Of a stretch of DNA of 64,000 bases, positions 24,000 to 32,005 are shown piece after piece. Position 1 is the first letter of the stretch, and every line of letters starts with the position of its first letter. Made by a program: the position numbers and the translations under genes. The notes below the pieces were generated by a model. The model was not told the DNA's origin. It did no database searches and saw only the letters and a list, made by a program, of their open reading frames with translations. The stretch spans positions 62,001 to 126,000 of the forward strand of contig NZ_JAPWKF010000009.1 of NCBI RefSeq assembly GCF_028283685.1, read 5' to 3'. Source of the stretch: Edaphobacter sp. (GTDB taxonomy: Bacteria > Acidobacteriota > Terriglobia > Terriglobales > Acidobacteriaceae).

Positions 24000-26092
24000 G
24001 TGAAAAACGAGCAGGGTCGGGGTGGTCGCCGCGAAAGCTGCAGGCGTTAGTGCTGCCGACGACGGCGATCAGCATGGTCTTCGTGATGCTGATTCCTGTG
24101 CCCGGCGTGGTGCTGGATATTTTGCTGGCCATATCGATTACGGCGTCGGTGATCGTCTTCCTGACGGCGGTGCAGGTGCGTCGCGCGGTGGACTTCTCGG
24201 TCTTCCCGACGCTGCTGCTGCTGCTGACGTTGTTTCGGCTGTCGCTGAACCTGGCCTCGAGCCGCAGGATCCTGCTGCATGGCCATGAAGGAACGGGTGC
24301 AGCGGGATCGGTGATCGAGTCGTTCGGCCAGTTCGTGGTCGGCGGCAACTATGTCGTGGGCTTCGTGCTCTTCCTGGCTCTGATCGCGATCCAGTTTCTG
24401 GTGGTGAGTCATGGCGCGGTTCGCACGGCCGAGGTGACGGCGCGATTCACACTCGACGCACTGCCGGGCAAACAGATGGCGATCGATGCGGATATGAACG
24501 CTGGCCTGATCGATGAGCAGGGTGCGCGCAAACGGCGCGAGGCGATCGCACGCGAGGCGGAGTTCTACGGCGCGATGGACGGCGCGGCGCGATTCAATCA
24601 GCGCGACTCCATGGCGACGATTCTCATTACGGTGATCAACATCGTGGCGGGGTTGTTGATCGGCGTGGTGCAGCAGGGCGTGGATGTTGCGACCGCAGTG
24701 AAGACGTACACCATTCTGACGGTGGGCGACGGTCTGGTGACGATGATTCCCAGCCTGCTGGTCTCGGTTGCAGGCGGCATGGTGCTGACGCGGGCCTCGT
24801 CGTCGGGGACGCTTGATAGTGAGCTGGGAGCGCAGCTGTTTCGACGGCGCAACACGCTTTGGATCGCCTGCGGGGTGCTGGTTGCGCTGGCACTGGTTCC
24901 TGGGCTGCCCAAGCTGGCGTTTCTGCTGCTGGCGGGCGCGGTAGCGTTGATCGCACGCAGGCTTCCGGCGGAGAAGGCGCCGGAGGCGCTGGAGCTGGTG
25001 TCGGCGAAGACCTCTGCGAAGCAGCAGGATGCTGCCAGGGGCGAGAACCTGGCGGCGCTGCTGAAGATCGATGAGCTGACGCTGGAGATCGGCTTCCAGC
25101 TGATTCCGCTGGTGGATGAGAAGCAGGGCGGCCAGATGCTGAACCGGGTTCGCGCGCTTCGGCGTCATCTGGCGACGGAGCTGGGTTTCATCGTTCCTCC
25201 GATCCACATCACCGATAACCTGCGGCTGCGGCCACGGGAGTATGTGGTGAGCCTGCGCGGCATCGAGATCGCACGCTGGCAGACGGAGCAGAACCGGCTG
25301 CTTGCGGTGAACGCCGATCCGAAGGCAAGACCGCTGCAGGGGCAGGAGACGAAGGAGCCTGCGTTCGGGGTCTCGGCGCGATGGATCGAGCCGGGGCTGG
25401 AGGAGCAGGCGCTGGCGTCGGGCTATTCGGTGGTGGATCAGACGACGGTGATTGGAACACATCTGGGCGAGTTGATCCGGCGTCATGCGCACGAGCTGCT
25501 GAGCCGGCAGGAGGTCAAGCGTCTGCTCGACAGCATGAACGACAGCCATCCCAAGCTGGTGGAGGAGTTGGTGCCGAAGCTGATGTCGCTGGGTGAGGTG
25601 CAGCGCGTGCTGCAGCAGCTGCTGCGGGAGCAGGTGTCGATTCGCGATCTTGGGTCGATCCTCGAGGTATTGGTGGAGGCATCGCAGCAGTCGAAGAGCG
25701 TGGTGCATCTGGTGGAGAGCGTGCGCCAGGCGCTCGGTCGCGGACTGGTGCGTCCGCTGCTGGATGCAGATGGCGGGTTGCGCGTGATGATGCTGGATCA
25801 GGCGATTGAGAACGAGCTGGTTGGCACCTTCGATCCGCAGAGCGCTGCACCGCTGTTGCTGGGCGATGGCGCGCGAGCGATGCCGCAGGATTTTCTGCGT
25901 CGGCTTGTGGAATCTGTGAAACGTCTAACCGGGCCGGGCATGACATCGGCCCTTCCCGTGCTCCTCTGTCCGAGTCCGGCGAGATATCACGTAAGGCGCT
26001 GGCTGGAGCCCTTTCTGCCGAAGGTGACGGTGCTTGCGCCGGTCGAGATTCCTCCGGAGGTCAGGGTGCAGAACATGGGAACGATTGGCTGA
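23996..26092 (+). CDS. flhA: Flagellar export gate protein FlhA
   Basis: A 698-residue protein of the FlhA/InvA family. Eight membrane segments lie in the first 330 residues with the FHIPEP-like region RRAVDFSVFPTLLLLLTLFRLSLN and the proton-path segment AEVTARFTLDALPGKQMAIDADMNAG. The cytoplasmic nonamer-forming half (about 350-698) contains ELTLEIGFQLIPLVDEKQGGQ and VPPIHITDNL. It forms the ring that receives substrates beneath FliPQR. The gene starts within the flhB stop (ATGA). flhF and flhG, which often follow, are absent here; fliA comes next. Confidence 0.96.
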   Translation: MSEKRAGSGWSPRKLQALVLPTTAISMVFVMLIPVPGVVLDILLAISITASVIVFLTAVQVRRAVDFSVFPTLLLLLTLFRLSLNLASSRRILLHGHEGTGAAGSVIESFGQFVVGGNYVVGFVLFLALIAIQFLVVSHGAVRTAEVTARFTLDALPGKQMAIDADMNAGLIDEQGARKRREAIAREAEFYGAMDGAARFNQRDSMATILITVINIVAGLLIGVVQQGVDVATAVKTYTILTVGDGLVTMIPSLLVSVAGGMVLTRASSSGTLDSELGAQLFRRRNTLWIACGVLVALALVPGLPKLAFLLLAGAVALIARRLPAEKAPEALELVSAKTSAKQQDAARGENLAALLKIDELTLEIGFQLIPLVDEKQGGQMLNRVRALRRHLATELGFIVPPIHITDNLRLRPREYVVSLRGIEIARWQTEQNRLLAVNADPKARPLQGQETKEPAFGVSARWIEPGLEEQALASGYSVVDQTTVIGTHLGELIRRHAHELLSRQEVKRLLDSMNDSHPKLVEELVPKLMSLGEVQRVLQQLLREQVSIRDLGSILEVLVEASQQSKSVVHLVESVRQALGRGLVRPLLDADGGLRVMMLDQAIENELVGTFDPQSAAPLLLGDGARAMPQDFLRRLVESVKRLTGPGMTSALPVLLCPSPARYHVRRWLEPFLPKVTVLAPVEIPPEVRVQNMGTIG

Positions 26093-26148
26093 GCGAACAG
26101 AGTTGCAGGCGATAGCAGGGCGATGGCGCAAGTGAGCGGAGGGTGTGG

Positions 26149-27120
26149 ATGGAAGCAGGACGTCTGATGGCGGTGAGCGTGACGAGAGCACCCGAGCCGG
26201 AGTGGATCGCCGACGCGGCAATGGTAGCGGGAACGACGGTCTCGGGAACGACGAGACGAGGAGAGGCGATGCAGGTGTTTACGCCCTTTACCGAGGCGGA
26301 CCAGGAACAATCCGGCGATCATCACGCGAAGATGGAGTCGGACGCCGAGCGGGACCGGTTGTTGATGGAGCATCTGCCGACGGTGCGTTACATCGCACGG
26401 CGCATCCATGAGCGACTGCCGCAGCATGTCGAGCTGGACGATCTGATCTCGGCTGGCGTGGTGGGGCTGATCGACGCGTTCTCGAAGTTCGATCACGCCA
26501 AGAAGGTACAGTTCAAGAGCTATGCGCAGTTTCGTATTCGCGGCGCGATCCTCGATTCGCTGCGCACGCTGGACTGGAGCCCTCGCGAGCTGCGGCGGAA
26601 GGGCCGCGCGGTGGAAGAGGCGATCCGCACGGTGACGCAGCGCATCGGCCGTGCACCGTCGGACCAGGAGATTGCAGCGGAGATGAAGCTGACACTCAAC
26701 GAGTATCAGCAGCTGCTTGGAGACCTGAAGGGGCTGGAGATCGGCAGCCTGCACATGGAGCGCTCGGAGGATTCGGGCGATGAGGAGCTGGCATACATTC
26801 CGGGATCTCCGGAGGAGGACCCGCTGTTTCGCTGTCTGAAGGGGGAGATGAAGCAACGGCTGATCGATGCGATTGACGACCTGCCGGAGAAGGAGCGCAT
26901 GGTGCTGACGCTCTACTACTACGAAGAGCTGACCATGAAGGAGATCGGCCTGACGCTGGGAGTTGTGGAATCGAGGATCTCGCAGATTCATTCTTCGGCG
27001 GTGTTGCGGCTGCGTTCGGCGCTGGCGGGGCTGAAGTCCTCGGAGACAGGGAAGGGCATCCGCAAGCGCAAAGATGCTGTGACGGGGCGACGTAAAGAAG
27101 ATCGGCATGAGGCGAGGTAG
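26149..27120 (+). CDS. fliA: Flagellar sigma factor FliA (sigma-28 type)
   Basis: About 323 residues. Sigma region 2 is clear: LPTVRYIARRIHERLPQHVELDDLISAGVVGLIDAF with YAQFRIRGAILDSLRTLDWSPRELR. Regions 3 (ssDNA/-10 element side, RIGRAPSDQEIAAEM) and 4 (LPEKERMVLTLYYYEELTMKEIGLTLGVVESRISQIHSSAVLRLR) follow, as in WhiG/SigD/FliA. It would recognise class-3 promoters for filament, chemotaxis and stator genes elsewhere. GGAGG supports the ATG at 26149. A second good site (GAGGAG before ATG 26269) would remove 40 low-complexity residues and gives the more usual length. A basic tail extends the C-terminus. fliM starts three bases after the stop. Confidence 0.94.
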   Translation: MEAGRLMAVSVTRAPEPEWIADAAMVAGTTVSGTTRRGEAMQVFTPFTEADQEQSGDHHAKMESDAERDRLLMEHLPTVRYIARRIHERLPQHVELDDLISAGVVGLIDAFSKFDHAKKVQFKSYAQFRIRGAILDSLRTLDWSPRELRRKGRAVEEAIRTVTQRIGRAPSDQEIAAEMKLTLNEYQQLLGDLKGLEIGSLHMERSEDSGDEELAYIPGSPEEDPLFRCLKGEMKQRLIDAIDDLPEKERMVLTLYYYEELTMKEIGLTLGVVESRISQIHSSAVLRLRSALAGLKSSETGKGIRKRKDAVTGRRKEDRHEAR

Positions 27121-27123
27121 GCG

Positions 27124-28101
27124 ATGGAAAAGAACCTGGGACAAGAGGATATCGATGCATTATTTGCCGCGGCAAACTCGTCGGCGAAGGCCATGCAGCC
27201 AGAGAACGAACAACCTCCCGAGACGTATGTCTTCAGCCGGGCGGGCAAGATCAGCAACGATCAGATGCGAGCGATCAGCACGGTCAACGACCTGTTTGCG
27301 CGCAACCTGATGCATGCGCTGAGCGTCTGGCTGCGCGTGCCGTTCCGGGCGAAGCTGGTTGCGGGTGAGCAGCTTCCCTTCAGCGAGTTTCTGGAACGGC
27401 TGTCGTCGATGGCGTACCTGTGTTCGGTGCGCCTGGAGCCTCTGGGAGCCGTGGGGCTGATGGAGATGGATCTCTCGCTGGCGGGGCCGATCGTCGATGT
27501 GCTGCTGGGTGGCACCGGGCAGGCGGCAGATCCTCGTGAGCTGACGGACATTGAGGAGTCGATTATGTCGTCGGTGATGGAGCTGGTGGTGCATGAGTTG
27601 ACCCTGGCGTGGCAGCCGGTAGGGCTGCAGTTCACCATCGAGAAGCGCGAGACCGAGGCACAGGCGGCGAGGACGATGACGCTGGGCGAGAAGACGCTGT
27701 GCGTGAGCTTCGACCTCAAGATGCAGGACGTGCAGGGGGTGTTGAATCTCTGCCTGCCCGCGGTGGTTCTGAATGCGATCCTGCGCAAGCTGATCTCAGA
27801 GGGCGACCGTCCGCGAAGGCGATCCGAGGATGCCGCAGTGAGAATCCGCGAACTGATGTCCAGGGCCAGGGCAGGCGTGTCGCTGCAACTTCCGCCGATA
27901 CGTTTGCGTGCTTCTGAGATTGCGGCGCTGACACCTGACACGATCCTTCGCATGCCGATGGCGTGCCACGAGCCGCTGGAGCTGCGTATCGGAGGTCTGC
28001 CGTTCGCGCGTGCGCGCGCCGTACGCAGCCGCGAACATCGCGGCGCGCGGCTGGAGTCTGACGCTGAAGGGAAAGCCCAGGCAGCAGCACAAATTAATTA
28101 A
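27124..28101 (+). CDS. fliM: Flagellar motor switch protein FliM
   Basis: A 325-residue switch protein. LGQEDIDALFAAA at the N-terminus is the CheY-P binding motif, followed by a flexible linker, the middle domain (about 45-225, with SSMAYLCSVRLEPLGAVGLMEMD and LTDIEESIMSSVMELVVHELTLAW), and a C-terminal SpoA domain (about 240-310, RARAGVSLQLPPIRLRASEIAAL). It links FliG to FliN in the C-ring and sets rotation direction. It starts three bases after fliA, so both are in one transcript. Confidence 0.94.
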   Translation: MEKNLGQEDIDALFAAANSSAKAMQPENEQPPETYVFSRAGKISNDQMRAISTVNDLFARNLMHALSVWLRVPFRAKLVAGEQLPFSEFLERLSSMAYLCSVRLEPLGAVGLMEMDLSLAGPIVDVLLGGTGQAADPRELTDIEESIMSSVMELVVHELTLAWQPVGLQFTIEKRETEAQAARTMTLGEKTLCVSFDLKMQDVQGVLNLCLPAVVLNAILRKLISEGDRPRRRSEDAAVRIRELMSRARAGVSLQLPPIRLRASEIAALTPDTILRMPMACHEPLELRIGGLPFARARAVRSREHRGARLESDAEGKAQAAAQIN

Positions 28102-28102
28102 A

Positions 28103-28118
28103 AGGATCGTGCGATCCT
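28103..28118. other. Short palindrome between fliM and fliN
   Basis: AGGATC-GTGC-GATCCT is a perfect 6-bp hairpin right after the fliM stop, in a 50-base gap that also holds an AT-rich stretch. It has no T-run, so it is more likely an mRNA-processing or stability element than a terminator. Confidence 0.4.
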
Positions 28119-28151
28119 CGCAGAAATGGATGAAGGACAAAGGAGAACGAG

Positions 28152-28442
28152 ATGGCCGAAGAGACGGCGACGACGACGCGGATCGACATGCTGAACGATA
28201 TCGATCTGGATGCAACACTTCGATTCGGTTCACGCGAGATGACGCTGGAAGAGGTCCTGAACCTGGGGCCGGGTTCGGTGATTGAGCTGGATAGGCACAT
28301 CAGCGAACCGGTGGACCTGGTGGTTGGGGATCGGATCGTTGCGCGGGGAGAGGTGGTCGTGATGAGCGGCAACTTTGCGCTGCGTGTGACAGAGGTTGCT
28401 GCGCCGCAGCTGCGGCTGGAGAGTATCCGATGCTTTTTGTAA
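28152..28442 (+). CDS. fliN: Flagellar motor switch protein FliN
   Basis: A 96-residue protein that is essentially one SpoA domain: DIDLDATLRFGSREMTLEEV-LNLGPGSVIELDRHISEPVDLVVGDRIVARGEVV is the canonical FliN signature (the VDVxVxxxxxG, LGxGSVIELD, VDLxVxxxxxAxGEVV pattern). It forms the lower C-ring with FliM and docks FliH. GGAGAACGAG precedes the ATG. The final 13 bases overlap the start of the MshEN-like gene. A second SpoA protein lies at 20.3 kb, so the C-ring of this organism may have an extra component. Confidence 0.93.
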   Translation: MAEETATTTRIDMLNDIDLDATLRFGSREMTLEEVLNLGPGSVIELDRHISEPVDLVVGDRIVARGEVVVMSGNFALRVTEVAAPQLRLESIRCFL

Positions 28443-29392
28443 ATCGAAGGGCAAGTCTCGCTGCAGTGCCTCCGCAGGCATCGATGGCGGACGCGCTCAC
28501 CTGGGCGACAGGGACCTATGAGCTTCCTCAGGCAGCGTTAAACCCGCCGGTGGTGACGACCACGAAGCGTCTTTGCGGCAGCGTGCTATGCACCACATCG
28601 AGGATCTCGCCATTTCGCAGCCGGAAGCGGCCGATCTTTGAAGAGCAATGGGGGTGCAGCGGGCGGTGTGTGCTGGCCATGGTGCAGGCCGCGGTCCGGC
28701 GTGAGATTGCGGGCGGCCTGGAGACCTCGGTCGCGCAGCATCGTCATCGTCTGCCGCTGGGGCTTCTGATGCTGGGGCAGGGATGGATTACGCAGGCGCA
28801 GCTGCAGTATGCGCTGGCGGTGCAGAAGCTGCATGGCGGCCGTATCGGCGACTGGCTGGTGGCGGAGTGCGGCGTGGCCCCGGAGCATGTGACGCGCGGC
28901 CTGAGCCTGCAGTGGAGTTGTCCCGTGCTGACGGCACGCGGATTTTCTCCGGCGGCGATGGCCCTGATTGTTCCGAAGCTGTTTGTCGAGGAGTTCGGCC
29001 TGGTTCCACTGCGAATCGCGGGATCGCAGCTGCTCTACGTGGGCTTTGAGGAGCGGCTGGATGCCTCGGCGGCGCGGGGGCTGGAGCAGATGATGAATCT
29101 GAAGGTGGAGAGCGGGCTGGTGGGGACACTGGAGTACAGCACCATCCGGCAGAGCCTGCTATCGCAGCTTGTGGCGCCTGCGAAGTGTGAGGTGGCGGCC
29201 GATGCAGATGCGCTGGCTGCGCGGATCACCGCGATCCTGGAGCAGAAGCAGCCGATCGGAGCGAAGGTGGTGCGGATGCATCGCTACCTGTGGCTTCGCC
29301 TGTGGCTGGAGAAGGCCTCGCGCGCGAGCAGGGGCGCAGCACCCCGGGACCACGAGGACATTCTGGATTACATCTTTACCGTGGGACGATAG
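28430..29392 (+). CDS. Stand-alone MshEN-like protein, putative c-di-GMP effector of the flagellar cluster
   Basis: A 320-residue protein that overlaps fliN by 13 bases. Residues 110-132 (LGLLMLGQGWITQAQLQYAL...Q) and 139-161 (IGDWLVAECGVAPEHVTRGL...Q) are two tandem copies of the LG-x-x-L-x-x-x-G...L-x-x-x-L-x-x-Q motif that binds c-di-GMP in MshEN/GspE_N domains. The PILZ-like alpha/beta part (about 162-250) follows, as in the N-terminal domain of pilus ATPases. The ATPase domain itself is absent; residues 1-85 are unrecognised and 250-320 are helical and basic. MshEN domains normally control type II secretion and pilus ATPases. Here a soluble c-di-GMP sensor for the motor or export apparatus is inferred from context. 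A strong terminator follows. Confidence 0.75.
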   Translation: MLFVNRRASLAAVPPQASMADALTWATGTYELPQAALNPPVVTTTKRLCGSVLCTTSRISPFRSRKRPIFEEQWGCSGRCVLAMVQAAVRREIAGGLETSVAQHRHRLPLGLLMLGQGWITQAQLQYALAVQKLHGGRIGDWLVAECGVAPEHVTRGLSLQWSCPVLTARGFSPAAMALIVPKLFVEEFGLVPLRIAGSQLLYVGFEERLDASAARGLEQMMNLKVESGLVGTLEYSTIRQSLLSQLVAPAKCEVAADADALAARITAILEQKQPIGAKVVRMHRYLWLRLWLEKASRASRGAAPRDHEDILDYIFTVGR

Positions 29393-29412
29393 ATGAGAAG
29401 AAGATGAGAGTA

Positions 29413-29445
29413 AAACGAGAGCGCCTGTTCCGGGCGCTCTCGTTT
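29413..29445. terminator. Bidirectional terminator ending the flagellar cluster
   Basis: A 13-bp stem (AAACGAGAGCGCC / GGCGCTCTCGTTT) with a 7-base loop, followed by TCGTTACT on the plus strand and A-rich sequence on the other, lies between the last flagellar-cluster gene and the convergent peptidoglycan-binding gene. It can end transcription from both sides. Confidence 0.8.
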
Positions 29446-29447
29446 CG

Positions 29448-29876
29448 TTACTGTTGGCCGACGTTGGCGGTCTCGGTGACGGGGCGGGGTGGCTCTGTCG
29501 CGAGAGCGCTTGCTGCGGAGGAAGCCGGCTTCGAGGGACCGAGGCCAAGCTTGATGATGGCGCGGGAGTCGGGCATCAGTTTGGTCTGCCAGCCGTTATC
29601 AGATTGAAACTTCTGCATCGCGGTCTCGGTGGCGGAGTCCCAGTGGCCGCTGGGCTCTGACATGTAACCGGACTTTACCAGAGCGGTCTGGATCTGAGCG
29701 GCACGGGCATCGTCGATCGAACGCTGACCGGAGGTGTGCTTCGCTGCCGGAGCGCTGCTCTTGGTGTGTTTGTTGCTGTGTGCCGTAGGGCCGCGGCGCA
29801 TGCGCGTCATGGCGACGCATGGCGGGAGGGTTGTTGCAAGAAGCGCGGCGATACAGAAAATGCGGCCAAGCTGCAT
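29448..29876 (-). CDS. Exported peptidoglycan-binding-domain protein
   Basis: A 142-residue protein. MQLGRIFCIAALLATTLPPCVA is a signal peptide, then a basic/Ser-rich linker (25-50). A PG_binding_1 domain follows, with AAQIQTALVKSGYMSEPSGHWDSATETAMQKFQ and NGWQTKLMPDSRAI (about 58-110). The tail (115-142) is Pro/Ala/Thr-rich. This domain binds cell-wall peptides and is often fused to hydrolases, but no catalytic domain is present here. The ATG at 29876 is chosen because the hydrophobic signal follows directly; the same frame continues upstream without protein-like sequence. It converges on the flagellar cluster and may form a unit with the protease gene upstream. Confidence 0.8.
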   Translation of the reverse strand: MQLGRIFCIAALLATTLPPCVAMTRMRRGPTAHSNKHTKSSAPAAKHTSGQRSIDDARAAQIQTALVKSGYMSEPSGHWDSATETAMQKFQSDNGWQTKLMPDSRAIIKLGLGPSKPASSAASALATEPPRPVTETANVGQQ

Positions 29877-30070
29877 TGGCGAAAGAACCTCGCGTGTTGG
29901 TTTGGCAGGGTGACGAATCGCGCTGCCGACCCCTTCTTCAAAGGTTATCGGGGAATAATAGACCGCGCAAGAGCGGCTGGCGAGAGAATACGCAACTTTC
30001 ATGGTGCGCCGTGAGGTATCTTCCTCATCCTTAGGTCCGAATAGGGATCGACCGAAAGCTGAGAAAGATA

Positions 30071-30098
30071 AAGCGGGAGGCGATGACGCCTCCCGCTT
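30071..30098 (-). terminator. Terminator after the HtrA-like gene
   Basis: AAGCGGGAGGCG-ATGA-CGCCTCCCGCTT is a perfect 12-bp stem. On the minus strand it is followed by TTATCTTTCTC, a moderate U-tract. It lies 25 bases beyond the stop of the protease gene. Confidence 0.8.
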
Positions 30099-30123
30099 CG
30101 GGGTTAGAAGTGACGATTGAAGA

Positions 30124-30909
30124 CTACGGCAGGGTTCCACCGACGTAGGAGTTGCCGCCACCCTTCTGGAAGGGCGAGTGGACGACGAAGACCACGTCAT
30201 CCTTGGACTTGAGGCTGGTGACGACGGCCCTGTAGGAGGCTTCGTCTGTGACGGCCTTGCGGTTGATCTCCGTGATGATGGTTCCCTTGACGAGGTTGAT
30301 GTCGTCGGCGAAGGACCCTGGACGGACGGTGGTGACGATGACGCCCTTGGCGATGCCGGTCTTCTGAGCAACAGCTGGGGGAATCGTGGAGACCGTGATG
30401 CCGAGCTTGGTCTGTCCGGCATCGGACTCCTGCGGCGAGTTGTCATCGTCGTCATTGTTGCCTGCGAGATCGGAGTAGGTTTTGGCGCGGTCTCCGATGA
30501 CGACATTAGCGGCGTTCTGCTTGCCGTCGCGCAGGTAGCCGAGCTTGACGCTGGTTCCGACCTTGCGGGCGGAGATGTCGGCCACGAGATCGTCGCCGTC
30601 CTTGATGGAACGTCCGTCGATGGAGATGATGACGTCACCCGGCTGGATACCCGCCTTGGAGGCGCCGCCAGCAGGTGTGACGGTCGAGACGATCACGCCG
30701 TTCTTGAAGCCGTACATGCGTCCCACCGCCGAGCTCATCGACGCCTGGAAGCTGATGCCGATGGAGCCGCGAACGACCTTGTGTTCCGGTCCGATCAGCA
30801 TGTTGTAGACGTTGGCGATGATGCTGGACGGCATGGCGAAGCCGACGCCCTGCGAGCCCATGGACTGCGTGTAGATGGCGGTGTTCATGCCGATGACCTG
30901 GCCGGACAT
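30124..30909 (-). CDS. HtrA/Do-like serine protease, C-terminal part (serine motif and PDZ domains)
   Basis: A 261-residue open frame that begins mid-domain. Just before its first ATG the same frame reads [18 protein letters not shown], the catalytic-serine motif of HtrA proteases. It continues [28 protein letters not shown], then two PDZ domains ([24 protein letters not shown] and [21 protein letters not shown]). The His and Asp of the triad lie in the other frame upstream. It is therefore the second half of one protease gene broken by a frame change near 30995-31012, not an independent gene. HtrA proteases degrade misfolded envelope proteins. Confidence 0.75.
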   Translation of the reverse strand: MSGQVIGMNTAIYTQSMGSQGVGFAMPSSIIANVYNMLIGPEHKVVRGSIGISFQASMSSAVGRMYGFKNGVIVSTVTPAGGASKAGIQPGDVIISIDGRSIKDGDDLVADISARKVGTSVKLGYLRDGKQNAANVVIGDRAKTYSDLAGNNDDDDNSPQESDAGQTKLGITVSTIPPAVAQKTGIAKGVIVTTVRPGSFADDINLVKGTIITEINRKAVTDEASYRAVVTSLKSKDDVVFVVHSPFQKGGGNSYVGGTLP

Positions 30910-31793
30910 ATCGACCAGCGGACCGCCGGAGTTACCGGGGTTGATGGCGGCGTCGGTCTGGATGAACTTCTGGAACTGCGACTGCGAGATGCCGGTCGGC
31001 CTGAAGGCTCGTCGATGGAGCGGTTCTTCGCCGAGACGATTCCTGCGGAGACGGTCTGCGAAAGACCGAACGGGCTGCCGATGGCGAGGACCCAGTCGCC
31101 GACCTGTGCGCTGTCGGAGTTGCCCAGCTTGATGGTGGGCAGGGGCTTATCGACGTCGATCTTGATGACGGCGATGTCGGTGTCCTTATCGGAGCCGATG
31201 AGCTTCGCCGGCCGGCCTTCGGCCTCGGGGCCGTTGTCGGGATCGGTGGAGAGCTTGACGTAGATCTTGTCGGCCTTGTCGATTACATGATTGTTGGTGA
31301 TGATGTAGCCGCTGGGATCGACGATGAAGCCTGAGCCCAGGGCACGGCGCTCGGCGCCCGGCATACCGCCGTCGTCATCATCATCGCCGCCACCCTGGCC
31401 GCCCTGACCGCCGAAGAAGCGGTTCAGGAAGTCCTGCATATCGCCCTGCTGATCGCCGCTGCCGCCGCCCTGTCCAGGCGTGCGCTGACCGCGGCCTTTC
31501 TTGTTGGTGGACTGCTTGGGGAGCGATTCAGTATTGATGTTGACCACGGCAGGGCCAACCTGTTTGACGATCTGCGCGAAGCCGTTGGAGAGGGTCTGAG
31601 CCGCGGGAACGACAAGGGGCTTGGCGTTGGAGGTGTCGATAGGCTCCTGTTCCTTGCCGCTGACGCCGTGGGTGAGCACGGAGCCGACGAGGATGCCGGT
31701 CGAGAGCGTCGCAAGGAGAGCAAAGGTAGTCGTCAGGCGGTGGCTGCTCATGCGTTCCAGCCAGGTCTGTTTTGTGCTGGTCGATGTATCCAT
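30885..31793 (-). CDS. HtrA/Do-like serine protease, N-terminal part (frameshifted)
   Basis: About 302 residues from ATG 31793. There is a membrane anchor ([20 protein letters not shown], about 21-40), a Gly/Asp-rich linker (100-146) and the first half of the protease fold with catalytic His169 (TNNHVID) and Asp206 (DTDIAVIK). The frame then runs through [23 protein letters not shown] and turns into an Arg/Ser/Pro-rich sequence that ends at 30885, while the true continuation with the catalytic serine lies in another frame. One missing base near 30995-31012 explains this. If real, the product lacks its serine and PDZ domains and is inactive. An ATG at 31865 in the same frame adds 24 basic residues. 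Confidence 0.75.
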   Translation of the reverse strand: MDTSTSTKQTWLERMSSHRLTTTFALLATLSTGILVGSVLTHGVSGKEQEPIDTSNAKPLVVPAAQTLSNGFAQIVKQVGPAVVNINTESLPKQSTNKKGRGQRTPGQGGGSGDQQGDMQDFLNRFFGGQGGQGGGDDDDDGGMPGAERRALGSGFIVDPSGYIITNNHVIDKADKIYVKLSTDPDNGPEAEGRPAKLIGSDKDTDIAVIKIDVDKPLPTIKLGNSDSAQVGDWVLAIGSPFGLSQTVSAGIVSAKNRSIDEPSGRPASRSRSSRSSSRPTPPSTPVTPAVRWSICPARSSA

Positions 31794-31865
31794 CAGTAAA
31801 TCAAACCTCTTTCGTTTGCTGCGTGTCGCCCGCGTGCCGACGCGGGAATAGTTCGGCAAGGTCAA

Positions 31866-32005
31866 GTATAAGACTTTCCGCCTACCGAAATGTTCCGTTT
31901 AGAGCATCTTCGGTCATCATCAGGTTGGTTAGACGCGATGTTACGGCAAATGTATTCCTGTGAATCGGCAGGAGTTTGAGGTGTTCGGGCGCGGCTTTTG
32001 TTACA
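31866..32005. other. Upstream region of the protease gene
   Basis: This gap follows the DMT transporter stop and precedes the protease gene on the minus strand, with a stretch AAGACTTTCC...TAGAGCATCTTCGG. No clear promoter or hairpin was identified. Confidence 0.3.
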
